Source: Enterobacter sp. BIGb0383 (GTDB lineage Bacteria; Pseudomonadota; Gammaproteobacteria; Enterobacterales; Enterobacteriaceae). Taken from it: a stretch of DNA of 64,000 nt. The DNA lies in assembly GCF_003751845.1 (NCBI RefSeq), contig NZ_RJKQ01000001.1:248001-312000 (forward strand). The letters are read 5' to 3'. Below, one piece after another: positions 51,227 to 58,710 of this stretch. Both the position numbers and the translations under genes were made by a program. Each line of letters begins with the position of its first letter. Positions within the stretch are counted from its first letter, which is position 1. The notes under the pieces were generated by a model. It was not told the DNA's origin. It was given only the letters and a program-made list of their open reading frames with translations, and made no database searches.

Positions 51227-52726
51227 TTAACGAATGTTGAGCGCTTCCACCATCACACACCGACGGTTCCGGGCGAAAGTACGCGCCGACGTCAAACCTT
51301 CTCCGGTTGGTCCGGCGATGGTAAAGGTGGCGTGACCTTCGCCTCCGACGCCTATTCCGGCGTAGGAGGGACCATTTTTGACAAAAATCGTGGTCTGGAT
51401 CAGACGCGCCATTTTGGTCAGTTTCTCCACGTTAGTGGAGTGCATCATCGCCGTATGCCGGTTGCCATGCTCCACTTTAATGGCCAGTTCAATCGCCTCA
51501 TCGACGTTTTCGACCCGCACCACGGGAAGGATCGGCATCATCAATTCATGCACCACAAAAGGATGGTCGCGTTCTGTCTCCAGCAGGATCACCTTGACCT
51601 CTTCCGGCGCATCGATGCCGATTTGCTGGAGGATGTAGCGGGCATCTTTGCCGACAAAGGCGGTGTCCGGCCCGGTACCCTTGTCGTTAAGCACCAGCGA
51701 CTGGAGCTGCTGGATATGCTGCTTATCGCACAGCAGCAGGGCGCCGCTTTTTTTCATGCAGTGGATGAGGTAATCCGCCACTTCATTAACGACAATGACC
51801 TCTTTTTCCGCCACGCAGGGCAGGTTGTTATCGAAGCTACAGCCGTTAATGATATCTCTGGCTGCCTTCTCAATATTGGCGGTTTCATCCACCACGGCAG
51901 GCGGATTGCCCGCCCCGGCACCGATGGCTTTCTTACCCGATGACATCACCGTTTTGACAATGGCCGGACCACCGGTGGCGACCAGCATATTGACGCGTGG
52001 ATCGTTGATAAGGGCGTTGGTATTCTCGATGGATGGCGTGCTGACCGTCACCACCAGGTTCTCGGGCGCGCCCAGCAGGGCCAGGCGTTGGTTAATCAGC
52101 GCGACGCAGTGCAGGGAAACATTGCGTGAGCGCGGATGGGGGCTGAAGATCACCGTATTGCCCGCTGCCAGCATCCCAATACTGTTATTGATGATGGTTT
52201 CCGTCGGGTTCGTGGTCGGGGTGATTGAACCTATAACGCCATATGCGGAGTATTCCATCAGGGTCAGACCGCCGTCGCCGCTTAATGCGCCGGTCGCCAG
52301 GTCTTCAACCCCAGGCGTTTTTTGCGCCGCCACGCGATTTTTAATCAGCTTGTCCGCGACGTTGCCCATCCCGGTCTCTTCCACGGCCATCCGTGAGATA
52401 TCCTGCAATACCTCTTCCTTGAGAAACAGCGTGCGGATGCCGTCAACAAAGCGGGCGCGATCCTGCATAGTGCAGTGACGATACTGGATCTGCGCGAGCT
52501 GGGCGGCGACAATGGCCTCATCCATAGTGGCGAAAGCACCCTCACCGGAAACGCTAACCTGAGGCGTCTCCGGCGCTGTCCGGCTCGCCAGCACGCTGGC
52601 AACGATGGCCTCAATACTGTCATGCGCCGGATTCGCCTGCGCCGGGCGCGCTGCGGGTTCAGGCGCTGTTTTGGTGTATTTGCTCAGCACGCGCGAGACG
52701 GCCTGAGAAATTTCAAGATCGTTCAT
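51227..52726 (-). CDS. CoA-acylating aldehyde dehydrogenase (PduP/EutE-like)
   Basis: This 499-residue enzyme oxidises propionaldehyde to propionyl-CoA with NAD. The catalytic Cys304 is in FDNNLPCVAEKEVIVV, and the nucleotide-site parts are SITPTTNPTETIINNSIGML and AGAGNPPAVVDETANIEKA. The N-terminus DLEISQAVSRVLSKY is an amphipathic helix followed by a Pro/Ala-rich linker (TAPEPAARPAQANPA), the classical encapsulation peptide that directs PduP into compartments. A second amphipathic stretch follows (IEAIVASVLASRT). It is encoded between the PduB-like and GrpU-like shell proteins. Confidence 0.94.
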   Translation of the reverse strand: MNDLEISQAVSRVLSKYTKTAPEPAARPAQANPAHDSIEAIVASVLASRTAPETPQVSVSGEGAFATMDEAIVAAQLAQIQYRHCTMQDRARFVDGIRTLFLKEEVLQDISRMAVEETGMGNVADKLIKNRVAAQKTPGVEDLATGALSGDGGLTLMEYSAYGVIGSITPTTNPTETIINNSIGMLAAGNTVIFSPHPRSRNVSLHCVALINQRLALLGAPENLVVTVSTPSIENTNALINDPRVNMLVATGGPAIVKTVMSSGKKAIGAGAGNPPAVVDETANIEKAARDIINGCSFDNNLPCVAEKEVIVVNEVADYLIHCMKKSGALLLCDKQHIQQLQSLVLNDKGTGPDTAFVGKDARYILQQIGIDAPEEVKVILLETERDHPFVVHELMMPILPVVRVENVDEAIELAIKVEHGNRHTAMMHSTNVEKLTKMARLIQTTIFVKNGPSYAGIGVGGEGHATFTIAGPTGEGLTSARTFARNRRCVMVEALNIR

Positions 52727-52762
52727 GCTATTGATTCCTTACTTCACAGCGGCGGCGTGCCA

Positions 52763-53548
52763 TCAAATATACGGGGTGGTCGTCGATTTGAGTGGCGTCG
52801 GATCCAGCGTGGAGAGCAGCGTCAGCCCCGTTTCGCGTGCCTCAATCACCGCCTGACGTACCGCGCCTGAATCACCGGCAAAGGTGAAGATCACCTCGTT
52901 ACTGAAGCTGGTGCCGTTGGCCGGACTGGCGTAGCCCACCGGCTCAATGACCGCCGCCTTAGCCGCCGCGTCGGCGATCACCACGCCGATAGCGGCCGGG
53001 CAGGCGCAGGTCATGCCGAAAGCTTTCCCTACCGGCGCACCCAGCGCCTTGTTCAGGGCGTAGCTGGCACGGGCGGTATACTGAAATTCCAGATGGCCCG
53101 CCGGGGAGCCGTAGACATCGCCCATGGTCCGCTCGACCTCCGCCAGCGCGACTTCAATAGCGCGACGAACATCGGATACATCAGATGCGCCAAAAATGAT
53201 CAGGCACCCGTGTCCGCCGCCGCCTTCCGTATCACGCGCCAGTTCGATAGAGAGGATTTCGCTGTTGGTGGCCTTGATGGCCTCGTCAGCCGCGAAAATT
53301 TGCGGGCCTGCTCCGGTGCGCGCGCCTAGAATACCGATTGAGCGAAACTTCTTGTCGATATTCATGACCTCATGGAGCTGGTGATCGACATTAGCAATAA
53401 CCAGTCCAATCGTATGACCGAGGGCCGTGCCGACAAACTCTGTCAGCCCGCAGCCAGCGATACTGGCCGCCGTTTTTTTCGGGGCGCCGGTATCCGTCTG
53501 TTTATTCATTACTTCAGATATAATCTGTTCAACAAGATTATCTCGCAT
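52763..53548 (-). CDS. BMC-T trimeric shell protein, PduB-like
   Basis: This 261-residue protein carries two fused BMC domains (about 40-145 and 150-255). The start at 53548 (MRDNLVEQIISEVMNK) is supported by GAGGA and by the similarity of this N-terminal helix to that of PduB, which helps to bind the enzymatic core. The conserved parts are GLTEFVGTALGHTIGLVIANVD, GARTGAGPQIFAADEAIKAT and CACPAAIGVVIADAAAKAAVIEPVGYASP (as read). Trimers of this kind may form pores for larger metabolites. It is 21 bases after the BMC-H gene. Confidence 0.93.
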   Translation of the reverse strand: MRDNLVEQIISEVMNKQTDTGAPKKTAASIAGCGLTEFVGTALGHTIGLVIANVDHQLHEVMNIDKKFRSIGILGARTGAGPQIFAADEAIKATNSEILSIELARDTEGGGGHGCLIIFGASDVSDVRRAIEVALAEVERTMGDVYGSPAGHLEFQYTARASYALNKALGAPVGKAFGMTCACPAAIGVVIADAAAKAAVIEPVGYASPANGTSFSNEVIFTFAGDSGAVRQAVIEARETGLTLLSTLDPTPLKSTTTPYI

Positions 53549-53569
53549 GGTCGGTATCCTCTGGCTTTA

Positions 53570-53851
53570 TTAACCGAGCGCTTTCGGCAGAATTTTTTCC
53601 ACTTCGATATGCGGGCGTGGAATAACATGCACAGAGACCAGTTCACCGACTTTATTTGCCGCAGCAGAACCTGCATCCGTGGCGGCTTTAACCGCGCCAA
53701 CATCGCCACGGACCATTACCGTGACCAGTCCGGAACCGATTTTTTCATAACCCACGAGAGTCACGTTTGCGGATTTAACCATGGTATCAGCCGCTTCAAT
53801 TGCCGAGACCAGACCTTTTGTTTCAACCATACCTAACGCTTCTTGTTGCAT
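53570..53851 (-). CDS. BMC-H shell protein, PduA/EutM-like
   Basis: This 93-residue canonical hexameric shell protein begins [20 protein letters not shown], then [46 protein letters not shown] and [20 protein letters not shown]. Hexamers tile the shell facets and their central pore lets diol in and retains aldehyde. It is probably the most abundant shell protein of this locus. A 187-base gap lies upstream of it, so an internal promoter may drive it. Confidence 0.96.
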   Translation of the reverse strand: MQQEALGMVETKGLVSAIEAADTMVKSANVTLVGYEKIGSGLVTVMVRGDVGAVKAATDAGSAAANKVGELVSVHVIPRPHIEVEKILPKALG

Positions 53852-54038
53852 AATGACCTCAATATTCCAGGTAAGTGTAAAAGCAAGTCATGAAATAACC
53901 CGGCGGGTGCCTTCATTGACGTAATAATTCATGCATTACGATGTTATTGCGCACAGGACAAAATGTTTTGCCCGTCAGAGAGACTTTCTTGTTTTCCACG
54001 TCGGCGGGCGACAATAAAATCCTCCTGCGCCAGCGTGC

Positions 54039-55238
54039 TCAGACCGTGGCGGCAATCGCCGCGGCGTCCTGGGCGATCATCTTCTCTTCGTTGGTCGGGA
54101 TCACCGCAACAATCGGTGAATCAGGACGGGATATCACCCCCTGTTGGCCGCCGCACATCTGCGCATTTTTCTGTGCATCGAGCTGTACGCCAAACACCGC
54201 CAGCCGCCGGGCGGTCAGCTCCCGGACCAGGGCCGAGTTCTCGCCGATACCGCCGGTAAAGATCAGGGCGTCGAAGCGGTGGAGCGAGGCGAGGTGCCCC
54301 CCAAGATGGCGCGCCAGGCGGTGGACCATCACATCAATCGCCAGCGTGGCGCGGGAACAGCCCTGGCTGCGTGCCTCCTGTAGGGTGCGGCAGTCGCTGG
54401 ACAGGCCTGAAATGCCCAGCAGCCCTGACTGGTTATTGACCATTTTGTAGAGCTCGTCGAGTGACTGCCCGGTCGCGTGGGCGATATAGACGGCAGCGCC
54501 AAAATCGAGATCCCCGCAGCGGGTTCCCATCACCAGCCCCTCAAGTGGGGTCATGCCCATCGAGGTATCCACGCTTTTGCCATTCTTCACCGCGCAAACG
54601 GAAGAGCCGTTGCCGAGATGGGCGATCAGAATCCCATGGTCGGCCGGGTCCAGATTCAGCCGCGCCACCGCTTCGGCGGCAACAAAGCGGTGCGACGTGC
54701 CGTGAAAACCGTAGCGTCTGACCTGATGCTGCTCCTGATACGCCAGCGGGATAGCGTAGGTGTAGGCTTCGGCGGAGAGCGTCTGATGGAAAGCGGTATC
54801 AAACACCGCCACCTGCGGGAGAGAAGGCAGCAGGGCAAAAGTGGCCTCAATGCCGGTCAGGTTGGCCGGATTATGTAACGGAGCCAGGGCCGAGAGCGCC
54901 CGGATGCGGGCGATAACCGACGCCGTCAGCCGCACCGACCGGGTAAAGTCGCTCCCGCCGTGGGCCACGCGGTGCCCGATGGCGCAAACGCGGGGCAGCA
55001 GGGCCAGACTATCGAGCTTCGCAAAAAGCGTTTTCAGGGCGCAGTGATGACTGGCCTCGGTCAGGGATTCGGTCGTTTTATTCCCCGCCGCATCTTTAAA
55101 TGTCATACAGGCATCCTGCAGACCTAACTTCTCCGCCAGCCCGGAGAGTAAGGGCGCATCATCATCACGCGGAATAACGGAAAATTTAAGAGAGGATGAA
55201 CCACAGTTAATAACCAGAACCAGTGAAGCTAACGACAT
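54039..55238 (-). CDS. Acetate/propionate kinase (AckA/PduW-like)
   Basis: This 399-residue ASKHA-fold acyl kinase has VLVINCGSSSLKFSVI, RVAHGGSDF, VFDTAFHQTLS, YGFHGTSHRFVA, LIAHLGNGSSVCAVKNGKSVDTSMGMTPLEG and IFTGGIGENSALVRE. It converts propionyl-phosphate and ADP to propionate and ATP, the energy-yielding last step of the pathway, after PduL. It starts 15 bases after the GlcG-like gene. The sequence alone does not separate acetate from propionate preference; the context favours propionate. Confidence 0.94.
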   Translation of the reverse strand: MSLASLVLVINCGSSSLKFSVIPRDDDAPLLSGLAEKLGLQDACMTFKDAAGNKTTESLTEASHHCALKTLFAKLDSLALLPRVCAIGHRVAHGGSDFTRSVRLTASVIARIRALSALAPLHNPANLTGIEATFALLPSLPQVAVFDTAFHQTLSAEAYTYAIPLAYQEQHQVRRYGFHGTSHRFVAAEAVARLNLDPADHGILIAHLGNGSSVCAVKNGKSVDTSMGMTPLEGLVMGTRCGDLDFGAAVYIAHATGQSLDELYKMVNNQSGLLGISGLSSDCRTLQEARSQGCSRATLAIDVMVHRLARHLGGHLASLHRFDALIFTGGIGENSALVRELTARRLAVFGVQLDAQKNAQMCGGQQGVISRPDSPIVAVIPTNEEKMIAQDAAAIAATV

Positions 55239-55253
55239 AGTGACCCCTGTCCT

Positions 55254-55787
55254 TCAGGAAATTGACGCATTAACGGCCGTCAGCGGGAAGCGCTCGCGGC
55301 TGAACCGCGCCAGCGCCGCGCTGGCAATAGCAATATCTTGTTCGACGCTGCCGCCGCTGATACCGATGGCCCCGAGCAGCACGCCGCCGGACCAGCAGGG
55401 CAGCCCGCCGCCCAGGCAGCAGATACCCGGTTCATGCTGTAGACCATAAAGGCTTGCACCCGGCTGTATCGCCGTTGCCAGCTGGTGGGTGGGCATTCTG
55501 AGCGCCGCCGCGCTCCAGGCTTTTTTGCCCGCCAGGCTCTGGCTGACCAGCAGGGCGTTATCCATGCTAAAAAAGTAACGCTGCTGACCACCGGCATCGA
55601 CCAGGCTAAAAACAACCGGCACAGCGTGCTCAAGAGCCGCCTCGTGGGCGTACTGTGCTAGCGCCGCCGCGTCCGCCAGGCTGAGCGAGGCCGAATTTGA
55701 CGGGAGATGACGTGAAATCGCCTCGTTGATTCGGCGGTCGAGGTCGGAGTGACAATCCTGACGCATGATATTCTCCCGATGGCTCAC
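55254..55787 (-). CDS. GlcG/PduO C-terminal-like protein (DUF336)
   Basis: This 177-residue protein corresponds to the heme-binding-type DUF336 domain found alone as GlcG/HbpS or at the C-terminus of PduO: LSLADAAALAQYAHEAALEHAVPVVFSLVDAGG, then YFFSMDNALLVSQSLAGKKAWSAAAL and GGLPCWSGGVLLGAIGISGGSVEQDIAIA (as read). No adenosyltransferase domain is present, as fits a B12-independent pathway. Its start overlaps the EutN stop by four bases. Its role in glycyl radical compartments is unknown. Confidence 0.9.
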   Translation of the reverse strand: MSHRENIMRQDCHSDLDRRINEAISRHLPSNSASLSLADAAALAQYAHEAALEHAVPVVFSLVDAGGQQRYFFSMDNALLVSQSLAGKKAWSAAALRMPTHQLATAIQPGASLYGLQHEPGICCLGGGLPCWSGGVLLGAIGISGGSVEQDIAIASAALARFSRERFPLTAVNASIS

Positions 55788-56056
55788 TGACCGTGGAGGT
55801 CAAGGGAATCAACGATGCCGACCACGGCGGCATCAATAACGGAGTGCTCCTTGCTGGTGCTCATCCGCGCCGAACTGCCGGTGGTAATCAGGACCGTCTC
55901 GCCGTTGCCCGCGCCGACAAAATCGACCGCAACCTGCGCCGTTCCCGTTGGCTGATAGTGTTCATCCAGGCGGGCGACAATCAGCAGTTTTGCGCCGTTG
56001 AGCGAGACGTGTTTGGTGGTGGAGACCAGTGCTCCGGTCACTTTTGCCAGATACAT
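55784..56056 (-). CDS. BMC-P vertex protein, EutN/CcmL-like
   Basis: This 90-residue pentameric protein starts MYLAKVTGALVSTTKHVSLN, then GAKLLIVARLD, VDFVGAGNGETVLITTGSSARM and VIDAAVVGIVDSLDL. Pentamers close the twelve corners of the shell. The gene overlaps the flavoprotein gene upstream by 19 bases and the GlcG-like gene downstream by four, so translation is tightly coupled. Confidence 0.95.
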   Translation of the reverse strand: MYLAKVTGALVSTTKHVSLNGAKLLIVARLDEHYQPTGTAQVAVDFVGAGNGETVLITTGSSARMSTSKEHSVIDAAVVGIVDSLDLHGQ

Positions 56057-56727
56057 ATTTCCCCCCGGGAAGCGATAAGTTCGATGCCGCGAGTCCGGAA
56101 TTCATCCCGGGCGGCGGGCGTAACCAGCGTGTGGCGACCAATATGAACCGGCTCCCCGGCGGGGAGCTGTCGCGCATCGCTGAGCGTAATCAGTTTTGCT
56201 GTCTTCTCCTGACCGATAACCGTGATGCCATAGGTGGTCAGGGTTGCGGCATACTCTGCGAGACGCGCCTGAAGCGCCGCTGGAAGTACAGGATGAGTCA
56301 GCGTGACGACAATGGGTTTCTGCTGACTCAGCGCGTGGAAGGCCCAGCGGGAGACGAGGTTGTCGCCTATCCCCAGGGCGATTTTGCTCAGGCTATTGGT
56401 CGAGAGGGCCGGAAGATAGAGCTGACAGTATGTATCGGACTCCGGTCCGGCGTTGTCGCACAGCGCATGAATCTGACGCACGGCAAGGCCGTCCAGACAG
56501 GCCGCCTGCAGCGATGAGTGACAGGCGCTGTGGGAAAACGCCAGCCGCAGAAGATAGCCGCTGCGGTGGAGCGCGGTAAGGCAGGTCAGCGTGGTGGTCA
56601 GGGTCGACAGGTCCTCGCCGCTGATGACCACCTGGATCGTCCGGCGTGCCAGCAGGGCAGGGATCAGCGCATCCAGGAAATCGGACAGGCGCTCCCGACT
56701 TGTCAGCCTGTTTCCCCGATCAGCCAT
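56038..56727 (-). CDS. Flavoprotein-family protein of glycyl radical microcompartments
   Basis: The frame is open from 56961, but the part upstream lies inside PduL. The ATG at 56727 (MADRGNRLTSRERL) is the likely start, 8 bases inside the pduL end, giving 229 residues. It has a Rossmann-like flavoprotein layout (TIQVVISGEDLSTLTTTL; LRLAFSHSACHSSL). The most telling stretch is YLPALSTNSLSKIALGIGDNLVSRWAFHAL, close to the flavin-binding region of dipicolinate synthase B/flavoprotein-type proteins. Such a gene occurs in related loci, but its reaction is unknown. Confidence 0.75.
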   Translation of the reverse strand: MADRGNRLTSRERLSDFLDALIPALLARRTIQVVISGEDLSTLTTTLTCLTALHRSGYLLRLAFSHSACHSSLQAACLDGLAVRQIHALCDNAGPESDTYCQLYLPALSTNSLSKIALGIGDNLVSRWAFHALSQQKPIVVTLTHPVLPAALQARLAEYAATLTTYGITVIGQEKTAKLITLSDARQLPAGEPVHIGRHTLVTPAARDEFRTRGIELIASRGEICIWQK

Positions 56728-57403
56728 AATGATATTCCGCGACCACGCGCCTGACGCAGTCGCCATTGCGCAGGCCAAAGCCGTTCGCCTCTTCGACATC
56801 AATATGCATTTCCAGCACGGCGTCAGCGCTGACGCGGACCAGCACATGACTGAGGATCCCGCCGCGATAGCCGTTAATGCGCACATCAATCTCCATACCA
56901 TCGCGCAGGGCAAACCGCTCCGCGTCGGACGGGGAGATATGAATATGCCGCCAGGCGACAATCGCCCCGTCGGATTTCATTACCCGCCCGCGTGGTCCGA
57001 TTATTTCGATCCCCGGCGAATCCTGTAAATCCCCTGACATCCGCACCGGGGCTTTGACGCCCAGCACAAAGCTGTCCGCGACGGAGATCTCAATCTGGGT
57101 TGCGCTGCGCAGGGGACCGAGCACCCGAACCCGCTGCAGCTCGCCTTTAGGCCCGCGCAGGATCACGGTCTCTTCTGCGGCGTACTGGCCGGGCTGCTTA
57201 ACGGCCTTCATCCGCGTGAGGGTGGCACCGTACCCGAACAGCGCATCCATATCTTCCCGACTTAAATGCACGTGGCGATTGGAGATGCCGACCGGAATAT
57301 CCAGCGTCTGAGCGACGCTGGACGCCGGGCGCGTGTCCCGCTCCGCCAGCTCCTGGAGGATCTGGCGGGTGATCAATTCGGCTTGCTGCTGGTTGTCATT
57401 CAT
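56720..57403 (-). CDS. pduL: Phosphate propanoyltransferase PduL-like
   Basis: This 227-residue PduL-type phosphotransacylase is unrelated to Pta. The N-terminal helix QAELITRQILQELAER is a probable encapsulation peptide. The two metal-binding beta-barrel halves show VGISNRHVHLSREDMDALFG (His metal ligands) and AWRHIHISPSDAERFALRDGMEI. It converts propionyl-CoA and phosphate to propionyl-phosphate and recycles CoA inside the compartment. It lies between the alcohol dehydrogenase (34-base gap) and the flavoprotein gene (overlap). Confidence 0.94.
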   Translation of the reverse strand: MNDNQQQAELITRQILQELAERDTRPASSVAQTLDIPVGISNRHVHLSREDMDALFGYGATLTRMKAVKQPGQYAAEETVILRGPKGELQRVRVLGPLRSATQIEISVADSFVLGVKAPVRMSGDLQDSPGIEIIGPRGRVMKSDGAIVAWRHIHISPSDAERFALRDGMEIDVRINGYRGGILSHVLVRVSADAVLEMHIDVEEANGFGLRNGDCVRRVVAEYHYG

Positions 57404-57437
57404 AACGTCAACGACCTGAAATAAGAGTGAATAAGGT

Positions 57438-58553
57438 TTATCCGGCGATACGGGTCAATAGCCCGTCGACATCAGCGGGAACGGGTTCATAGGGGTTGGT
57501 TGCCGTGCAGCCGTCGGCCAGCGCCGCCGCCGTCAGCGAGGCGCGTAATGACGTGAAATGCGCCATATCGGTGCCCAGTTCCTTCAGGGTGGCGGGGATA
57601 GCAAAACGGCGATTAAGATCGCGGATGCCGCTGACCAGTGCATCGAGCGTTTGCTGCGGCGTGGCGGCCCGGATCCCCATAATGGCGGCGCAGGTCAGAT
57701 AGCGGGTCGCGGCACGGGGCGAACGTTCAGCATTGTGCTCAATCACCAGCGGCAGCAGCATGGCGTTAATTTTGCCGTGCGGAATATGCAGCATGCCGCC
57801 GATAGCGTGCGCCATACCGTGTACCAGCCCGAGACCGGCGGAATTAAATGCCATCCCGGCCATGCAGGAGGCATTGTGCATATGGCTGCGCGCCTGAAGG
57901 TTTTTCTCGTCGCGGAACACCTCGGGCAGGCTGCGCCAGGTGAGGGCAATGGCTTTTTCTGCCAGCGCATCGCTGAAGTCGTTGGCGTCGGTAGAAACCA
58001 GCGCCTCAATGGCATGGGTCAGCACATCCATGCCCGTATCGACGGCCACCTGCAGGGGAACGGAGAGCACAAGATGCGGGTCGAGAATGGCGCAGTCGGG
58101 GACCAGTTCATCGGCAATCAGCGGATATTTACGCCCGTTTTGCGGGTCGGAAATAATGGCATAGGCGGTCACTTCTGACCCGGAGCCGCTGGTGGTCGGG
58201 ATGGCGATAAGCTCGATGGCGTGACCGGGGAAAAACTCTTCCAGCGTCACTTTTATCCCTTTTGCCGCATCCAGCGACGAGCCGCCACCCAGCGCGATAA
58301 TGACCTCCGGTCGGAACGTTTTAAACTGCGCTGCCCCGGCCTGGAGTACCTCGACGCTTGGATCGGGTTTGACGTCGCTAAAAATAGAGACGGCGGCCTG
58401 CGGCATCTCGTTGATCAGGTAGCGGGTTTTGCCGGAGGTTGCCATAAAGTTGTCGGTCACAATCCCGACCTTTTTATGGTTCAGCCGACGCAGGGTATGG
58501 ATTGCTTCCTCGCCAAAATAGACGTCAGGAATGGAAAAAAAAGAGCTCGCCAT
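57438..58553 (-). CDS. Iron-containing alcohol dehydrogenase (PduQ-like)
   Basis: This 371-residue group III alcohol dehydrogenase has the NAD-binding part VIIALGGGSSLDAAKGIKV and AIPTTSGSGSEVTAYAII. Metal ligands are provided in TGMDVLTHAIEALVS and GLVHGMAHAIGGMLHIPHGKINAMLLP (as read). It reduces propionaldehyde to 1-propanol, regenerating NAD for the aldehyde dehydrogenase within the shell. It is the first gene of the long minus-strand operon; a ydeP terminator (58683-58705) lies just upstream, so the operon promoter should be in 58554-58682. Confidence 0.93.
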   Translation of the reverse strand: MASSFFSIPDVYFGEEAIHTLRRLNHKKVGIVTDNFMATSGKTRYLINEMPQAAVSIFSDVKPDPSVEVLQAGAAQFKTFRPEVIIALGGGSSLDAAKGIKVTLEEFFPGHAIELIAIPTTSGSGSEVTAYAIISDPQNGRKYPLIADELVPDCAILDPHLVLSVPLQVAVDTGMDVLTHAIEALVSTDANDFSDALAEKAIALTWRSLPEVFRDEKNLQARSHMHNASCMAGMAFNSAGLGLVHGMAHAIGGMLHIPHGKINAMLLPLVIEHNAERSPRAATRYLTCAAIMGIRAATPQQTLDALVSGIRDLNRRFAIPATLKELGTDMAHFTSLRASLTAAALADGCTATNPYEPVPADVDGLLTRIAG

Positions 58554-58682
58554 CTTTTGACTACCTTATCCCTAAAAGAGATTTCATGGTGTCATGGACG
58601 AGACGGGAAGCCGCTAGCGAAGCTTGTGCTGTGACAGGATTATGTTGCTGTGGTGGTGAATCGGCAGACAAAAAAGTGCAGT

Positions 58683-58705
58683 GCGCCGACGCCAGGCGTC
58701 GGCGC
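58683..58705 (-). terminator. Terminator after ydeP
   Basis: Perfect 10-base arms GCGCCGACGC (58683-58692) and GCGTCGGCGC (58696-58705) form a tight hairpin. On the minus strand it is followed six bases later by TTTTTT. It separates ydeP from the microcompartment operon. Confidence 0.8.
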
Positions 58706-58710
58706 GAGGG

